From assembly GCF_964355755.1 (NCBI RefSeq), contig NC_092674.1, positions 26,836,001 to 26,900,000 of the forward strand: a stretch of DNA of 64,000 nt, written 5' to 3'. A model generated the notes under the pieces. That model did no database searches, was not told the origin of the DNA, and was given only the letters and a program-made list of their open reading frames with translations. Numbering within the stretch: the first letter of the stretch is position 1; every line of letters starts with the position of its first letter. Below, in pieces: positions 57,564 to 64,000 of the stretch. The stretch comes from Antedon mediterranea. Its lineage: Eukaryota > Echinodermata > Crinoidea > Comatulida > Antedonidae. The position numbers and the translations under genes are program-made.

Positions 57564-60500
57564 TTGCAAGTCATCGGAGCAGAAAACGGTTTACAAACTG
57601 ATCAGCTTCAGATATCGGTACGACTGGAATAACACGGTATCATTTTTAAATAAGATACTACGAAAATATACAAAGCTTAAAATGTATTGTAATTATATCC
57701 AACTCGTACTTGGCAACTTTACTGAACATTATTGTTTAAGTTGAATAAAACCATAACAGTAAACTCCATATTTAGGTATCCATTTAATAGGGTGTCCCTT
57801 GAATAGGGGTTGACCTTATTCAGTTCACAGAAATATATAGAGGGTTTAATGGATAGTAAAAGAGAGTTTTTATTTATAGAGAAACTGATGTTAGATTTTT
57901 AAATTAAATTTTTTGCTTTATTTGTTGTAAAATCGAGTGTAATTGGTGTTAATTCATCCATGTTAAGTGCTTTTCCGACAGCGATCAATACACCCGGATA
58001 TTGGACCAATAGGTAGTCTTTGTTTTTAACCAATTACTGCACTGATTGCTGCATCGCATCTGGATAATCTCGTATTGCTAACTGTTCAAATCCCGTAAAT
58101 TTGCTTTTTATTTTATAACATTATGCATTCATTTTTAACATCAAAGAGAAATTGAACAGATTTACTGTAGCTATTGGTATTAGATTTTTTCAATGGATTT
58201 AGTATACTGTTGAATATTTTAGTTAATTTCTCTCTACGAGATTAGTGAGCACAAATAAAAATATGGTTAAATATTTTGCATTTGATGTACCGTGATATAA
58301 TTGAATGAGTCCCATTGATTTATGTTAGATTTCAGTTAACAAAGATTAGTAATTAGTAATTTCACACCCCCTAATTTTACCAAATGCTGTACTGTACATG
58401 CAGTCAGGCCATTTAGGATATTTCTGTAGGTCAAATGGTAAATTTGTATAATTTGAAAAGAGATGATTCCTAATGATAAATGCTGAAATATTTTATTCTA
58501 TTGGTGGACTTTTTAGTGTTGATTCCTCTAGTTTCTGAAAATCAGTTTCATCAATTAAAAAAACATCATTAAATGACAAAAGAACAATGATTAAAACTGT
58601 TTTTTGTAAGAAATATTACCTATTTATAGTATACCATGTTTTTTTATTGATACTGTAGGAAATGTAACTACCGTATGAATGACTGATCCTAATAATAAAC
58701 TTGATAATAGTTGTTTATTATTGGATTTATTTATTTATAAGTTGGATCCTTGTGATTTATTTCCTAAAACATTTTCTTTAAATTGAGAACAATTAGGAAA
58801 TAATAGCCTGTTAATTAATGATTGTCCAGTCAATAGGTACAATAGGAATTTCCTGGATGAGTCATTGGCTATGAGAATAATAGGGTGAATAACTTCCAAC
58901 ACCCAACACCTTTCAATTAATCAAACTATTCTTGGTTAATTAGTTAAAAGCTACAGGTGAATATTACTCAAACAAAGAAATGATTTATGCATTTTATATT
59001 AGGTAAAGGTGGACTGACTTAGGTTTTATTGTTTTCATTTTATGTTGTGGTTTCTTGGGCGGTGAATTACTTAAAACATTTTTTTGGGTTATGCCAATAT
59101 TTGCGGCAGACAAATACCTTCATAATTATTAAATTTATGAATATATTTCTGGTAATTTAGTTTGTATGTAAATTTGCAATATTTTTATTGCATTAAATTT
59201 AAAGATTTTGCTATCTTGATGGTTGCTCGTTCTTTGTGCAATAGGAACAAAGATATTTTGCGCAATTTGAAATGCTGGTTTAGCTTAATACAACAAAGCA
59301 TACAGTACACTGCATTGTTATAAACAATCATACAGTTTTTATGTTTGGTTTTTCTTTGAAACATTTATATATTTTAAAACAGAACATTTGACTTTCAAGT
59401 TTCATTATCCTTTTCTGACTATATAGAGAGAAATATATCGAATATGGATCCATCCGCTCAAGAAGTTGGATCAGCATTAAAATATTATTTTAAAAACTTG
59501 CTCTTCTGATTTCACTTACTTAAAATTGTATCACTACATATAACCATTGATATTATATGAACATGTTTTTAGTACTGTACATCAATAATATTCATTATCA
59601 GTTTACCTCCTTGAGTGCCAGCTAATCGGAAGTCATGCAGATAAATGTTGGCCAATACAGGAAATAATCAAATTGTATTGCCTTTACTTGACTTAGCCAA
59701 GCTGGAGGTGTGGCCCCTTCTCATGGGGATATAGTAAGAAAGTTGTGAGGTAGATTCAAGTTGAATGTCTGCATTTTAATGACTTCTTAAGAGTAGATCG
59801 GTATGTTCACGGTTTAATAGCTAGTAAACTTCTCTATCACAAGTCACATGGTATGTTGTATAGCTTGGTTCAAACAAGAGGACATAACGTACACAAGAAA
59901 TGCAGTCATAAGTATTTGAATAATTGGTCAAATAACCACCTTAGTAAATAGCAAGATATTGAGCAGTAATATTAAATTTATTTCTAATTTGTTTGTAGCC
60001 CCTGCCTATATTTACTTTATTTAACATGAATAAAACATTAATGGTTAATATCAAAATCTAGCGGAAGCAAAAAAGGAGTAGTCTATAATTAGCAAGGTAT
60101 CTGGTACAGTAAGGAAGGGGTTGCAGCAGTTTGGAATGTTAGGTTCAAGTTAAGTTTGTCAAGCTCTATAAAATATATACAGTACCTTAAGTAAACTCAT
60201 TGATACCCGAACATAAATATATTGCTGAACAAAGAAAAGATGTTGGTCAAAATAATTGGATGGTTACTATTGCGCAATGTCAGTCTACAGTGACTATCAT
60301 TATAGCAGTCCCCTACTATTAGAATTCCTAAGCAATATGGAGGCCACAGGTAGAACAAGGTCAAATTCCTTCTTCTTCCAGGTGTGAACATTCATCTTTT
60401 TGTTGTTTTTAGGGAGGTAACATTTCTTAAAAATCAAAACAACTGAGTCCCTGCTCGTTAGTTAATTTATACAAACTATATTGAAAAGTTTATTTAAAAA

Positions 60501-62005
60501 TGTACTTGAATTTGGTTGATTCTCCAATAAAAAATTGTACACTTCAAACTGCCTTTGAATTAGGCTTCATATTGCGACACAAATCACCGTATTATGAACC
60601 TGTGGTTTAGACGTAGTGAGCTGGCTGAGGTTTTACGCATGCCTGCCCACGCGTCTTATACTATGAATCATGCCGTACACCTTGCTGATTCTTACAAACT
60701 AACGAGAAATATGATTCAAAAGGTGAGACGTGATACCAAAGAGATGAGCGCTCGGTTTGGGGTATTTTTCTGGCATTTGAAGAATCTTACATTTTTTGCA
60801 CCTGTAGTATACAAAACACCTTGTGAATAACCTTAACTTAATGATACAAACTTGCGATTTAATCTGAACTAAGTTTCTTGTCCTTTGTTGAGCCCATTGT
60901 ATGCATCTCATATAACACCTTCCATTTACATACAGAAGAAGGGAATTCAAAATTTTGTTAAAGATAGAAGTAGTAGATACATGTAGGTAGAAAGATGTTT
61001 TACTGTCTTTAACGTAATAACTCTTAATAGTACTTCATACATTAGAATTCTTGGTCAAAGTGGAAGTTGTTTACTGGTGGGATGCGAGTAATTGAAATAA
61101 TTTCTAACAATTTTAAAGCTATAATAGTAGGCGTATTAAATTGGAAGCCTGGAAACACATGGTACTGCTGCGATAAGTTTGAGGAGCTAGATCCACTGAT
61201 TATCTACTCAAAACTGCTCTCACAAATGCACCAAATTACTCCAGTAGTTTTTACAGTTTTCTATAGTAAAATTCTAAATATACACGTTGATTTAATAGAA
61301 AAAAGCATAAACCATCATATAAGTAGTTTCAGAAACATTTCCATTAATTTTTCTTTCAAATTTAAAAAACAGATTTTTTTAGAAGTACGGTAGTGGTATT
61401 AGTTTGAAGACAGCTTTATGAGAAATTAGGTTACAATGTTCTTGTTACAATTTCCTCTTGTTGATATCCATGTTATTTTGTGTGGCCTTGTTAGATAAAA
61501 AGATTATGTACCGGTAAGCCTACACAATACATGAATAATCACTGATTCTATTTTAATTCAAATTAAGTCAATGTTTCTTTGTGAATACAAAAGTTATTTG
61601 GACGAGCGATCAGAGTCCATTGTGTAAATGATCAAATGCTTTGTGCAATTTGTAAATGTTTGTAAAAAACAATAAGAACACAAAGAAACATACTGTACTA
61701 AACTGGTTGTTACTAGTATTTGAAAATAAACACAAATTACAGTACTTTTTGTAATGTGTAGCTGTCTCATGAGTATTTTATTATTTATAAATGAAATTTA
61801 ATTAATTTAATTTATGAAATGTTTGTTATTGTCATTTTCATTCGGTACTTGCATAAAAACAGAATGATAAAACATACAAGGATGACCCATAAACTTTTTT
61901 CCAATGCCTGTGTCCTCAGAAACAAAAAATATTTATATAATACAAAAACATTGACAAATGTAATAGCCAAAGTAAATAATTTTATGAACATTATTATTTT
62001 TACAG
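57564..62005. other. FAT intron, right part, no gene called
   Basis: AT-rich. A small GC-richer stretch at 60590-60770 (ACGCATGCCTGCCCACGCG, GAGCGCTCGGTTTGG) carries a 78-codon frame and a donor-like AAG/GTGAGA at 60722/60723, but its phase (0) does not fit the FAT acceptor (phase 1). A 'TGTCCCTTGAATAGGGGTTG' motif is at about 57792. Otherwise unassigned. Confidence 0.35.
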
Positions 62006-62338
62006 GTGTCATACGTACTGCAAGTCCACTCGATCGTGAATCTACGCCACACTATTGGTTAACAATCTACGCACAAGATAAAGGAGCTGTGCCACTCCAT
62101 TCAACGATAGAAGCGTACATTGAAATTTTAGATGTTAACGATAACAGTCCGCAGCCCCTTCTACCAGTGTACTATGCCGAAGTAGCTGAAAAAAGTCCCG
62201 TAGGTCGTTCAGTCATCAAAGTGACCGCTGAAGATTTGGATTCATCTTCCAATCAGCAATTGGAGTTCTCCATAATAGATATCTTGAACGCAAACAATGA
62301 TAAAGTTAATGGTGTATTCACCATTGATCCAACAACAG
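62006..62338 (+). CDS. FAT1/2/3-type atypical cadherin, second coding exon
   Basis: Exactly 333 bp, phase 1 at both ends, encoding residues 1090-1200 (plus one base). It completes EC10 (VIRTASPLDRE, then the calcium linker DVNDNSPQP at about 1132-1140) and most of EC11 (YYAEVAEKSP, VTAEDLDSSSNQQLEFSI, FTIDPTTG). The acceptor is TTTTTACAG and the donor is CAG/GTAATA. Symmetric phase-1 exons ending at the 'DPTTG' strand are usual in this family. The next exon lies beyond the window, so transmembrane and cytoplasmic parts are not seen. Confidence 0.93.
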
Positions 62339-62389
62339 GTAATACTTTGTTGCTTTTTTTTAGCTAAAAATCGAAAAATTTATTTGTAC

Positions 62390-62660
62390 AGTATAATTTC
62401 CTTTCCTAGACTATGGGAGCAAATACCAAATGACATAAAAGATTAAAAAACAATTTCAATATTTAAGGCTGCAAAACAAAACACTATATTTCATGTTATG
62501 TATAGTTTATTTGTATTTTTCTTGTACCGGTATATATGGTTTTATCTTAACTGTTTGTATTGTATGGAGTGAGTGCAGAATCTGTTTGGGCTTTAGCCTA
62601 TTCTCATTCCAGGTTATTTTTACATTGATGACCGAGTAAATATTATTATTATTATTAAGT
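62390..62660 (+). mobile_element. LINE 3' end with remnant of reverse transcriptase C-terminus
   Basis: In one frame from about 62410 the sequence reads RLWEQIPNDIKD, a stop, then KTISIFKAAKQNT, which matches the conserved tail of CR1/L2-type ORF2 proteins (W-x-x-L-P-x-x-I...S-x-F-K). A 3' UTR with ATTCTCATTCCAGG and a tail GACCGAGTAAATATTATTAT follows. Heavily 5' truncated and broken by the stop. Confidence 0.65.
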
Positions 62661-64000
62661 GTGTGACGTTATAACTATCATTTTTCTAAACAATTAATGT
62701 TAATTTGTTATATTTTTGATATTACATGGATTTGTTTTGATAATATTTCAAATAAAAAATATAATCAAGTACAAGATTGATTACATACAAAATAACAAAT
62801 CGGTACAAATTTGATAATTTTTCTAAATCCAAGTGGCTGTTATTATTCTTTTCATGAGGAAAAGATTAACATGATTTGAAAATGGATTGGTTGAAATTTT
62901 TATTACCGGTATACATGACGTAAGGTGTTGTTTTAATATGGTATATCTATGTCCACATCACTTCTTTTAATTAAGCCTATATTCAGCTGCGGTCTTCACT
63001 TAAATATTTCCATTAAAAAATATTTCCAGACTCTCCCTACAATTAAGAATATTTCCCAATTTATTACAAATTTTTCAGCTGTAACAATCTTATTTAGATC
63101 TTAAATCGGGGCTGGATTATTTCCGGTTTATTTAGCTTTTTCAGCCACGCTCCTTATTTTGTAAATATTCTTGCTTTTGCATTCATCAAGGCCAAGGTAA
63201 AATGCTTTGTTTATAAGCCTTCAAAGTCTGAGAAACAAACAACACGACTGCCACCCAATTTCTTTATTTTTAGTTAGTTGAACATAATTATGAACACACT
63301 CACAGCTGTGTTGCCCAGGAGCAGTTTTAAGAATAAACTTAAAGGTGCTATAAATGGGTGCAGGCATGGGAATGTAACCAGCCCTGTAGGCCTCTTACTC
63401 ATTAGGCTTTCTCAACAACCTGGTAGCTATTTCGGGTCACCTTGGTCTAACCTTCACAGCCATTCTAAAAAGGTCTGCCACCTAAATGAAATCGGCAAAC
63501 ATTTTGCTACATACACTACTGTACATTTACTGCAGTATTCGGAACATTTTACTGCAGCGATACTACAGTTATTGGTCTAAAAATTATTACTGTTGTTAGA
63601 GCAATTTATTGTTTATTGGATGGTCAATTTCACATTGATTCATTAAATCATTATGAATTTTTTGTATTTAATATTATTATAATAACAGTTTTCATTAAAT
63701 GCAAATTCAATTTTTTAGTTTGATTAATTTTCCAAATATATTGTATTTGATTAAAAAGTGGAAGAGATTGATTTAAAGCAATTGAATTTTTTTAGTTGGT
63801 TAAATTCTGAATTCTCTAAATTGACTTTGAGTTTGAAATAGTGATTTATAAATGAATACCATTGAAACTGAGTAAAATATACTAAAAATAAAAAATAAAT
63901 AAAACATGTCAACCTTTAAAATGATATATGGTATAATAGCAATATTTCAACCTTTCAATACACTAAAAATTAAAATGGTTTAAACCTTCTGTAAAGTATA
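62661..64000. other. FAT second intron, open to the right edge
   Basis: AT-rich. The frame at 63278-63580 includes a moderately GC-rich piece (GTTGCCCAGGAGCAG, GCATGGGAATGTAACCAGCC) of unknown origin, possibly a decayed repeat. No third FAT exon is present before the edge. Confidence 0.45.

Larger units (their letters stand above)
48094..62005 (+). other. First coding-region intron of the FAT-like gene (13.9 kb)
   Basis: Donor GTAAGC at 48094, acceptor TTTTTACAG ending at 62005. Joining gives FTIDSE-G-VIRTASPLDRE, the expected continuous strand of a cadherin repeat, so the junction is secure. The open frame continues 18 codons into the intron to a TAA at 48147-48149, which overlaps AATAAA (48145-48150). 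Contents are listed separately. Confidence 0.92.

Overview
The window looks like animal nuclear DNA. It is AT-rich, its genes are split by very long introns with consensus GT/AG junctions, and it is crowded with tRNA-derived SINEs, retrotransposon 3' ends, MITEs and minisatellites. The repeat types (SINEs with conserved non-tRNA cores, a poly(A)-tailed element ending in a CTCCTTGGCGGAG-type motif, a very frequent TAGGCCTA word) and a single-exon N-terminus of a FAT1/2/3-type cadherin point to a marine invertebrate, perhaps an echinoderm or other ambulacrarian. The phylum is a guess; 'animal' is firm.

Two protein-coding genes can be supported, both on the + strand. Gene 1 (CDS 2683-41067) is assembled here from four exons (2683-2863, 3272-3338, 4016-4061, 40804-41067) into a 185-residue, four-helix membrane protein. 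It resembles the EXPERA/emopamil-binding-protein superfamily but appears to lack the catalytic histidine. Its third intron is about 36.7 kb, more than half the window. Gene 2 (44826 to beyond the right edge) is the 5' part of a FAT1/2/3-type giant protocadherin: a 3268-bp first coding exon (signal peptide, EC1 to the middle of EC10), a 13.9-kb intron, a 333-bp exon (rest of EC10, part of EC11), then an intron running off the window. An acceptor at 44747-44748 implies a non-coding 5' exon upstream.

Region by region: 1-2590 is upstream DNA holding a 180-bp PIF/Harbinger-like MITE (681-860) and an interspersed repeat (925-1275) whose inverted partner lies at 42430-42558, beyond the far end of gene 1. 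2594-2676 is a compact putative promoter. 4062-40803 is the giant intron, with at least eight copies of one TA-flanked MITE family, a 211-bp hAT MITE with a perfect 8-bp target duplication, a 3.9-kb interval bounded by hAT-type ends, seven SINE copies, several retrotransposon tails, a 354-bp tandem duplication, a 1.2-kb polypyrimidine tract, and an 18-copy 67/72-bp minisatellite. 41096-44748 is intergenic. 48094-62005 is the first FAT intron, with an 856-bp TIR element near its start and frequent ACTGTACAGT-like words.

The two genes show no functional link beyond being neighbours. I found no RNA gene, CRISPR array or defence-type system. The points most worth following up are the apparently non-catalytic EXPERA protein, a possible short secreted FAT isoform made by intron retention, and several young-looking non-autonomous transposon families. 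All splice models are read by eye, without transcript support.
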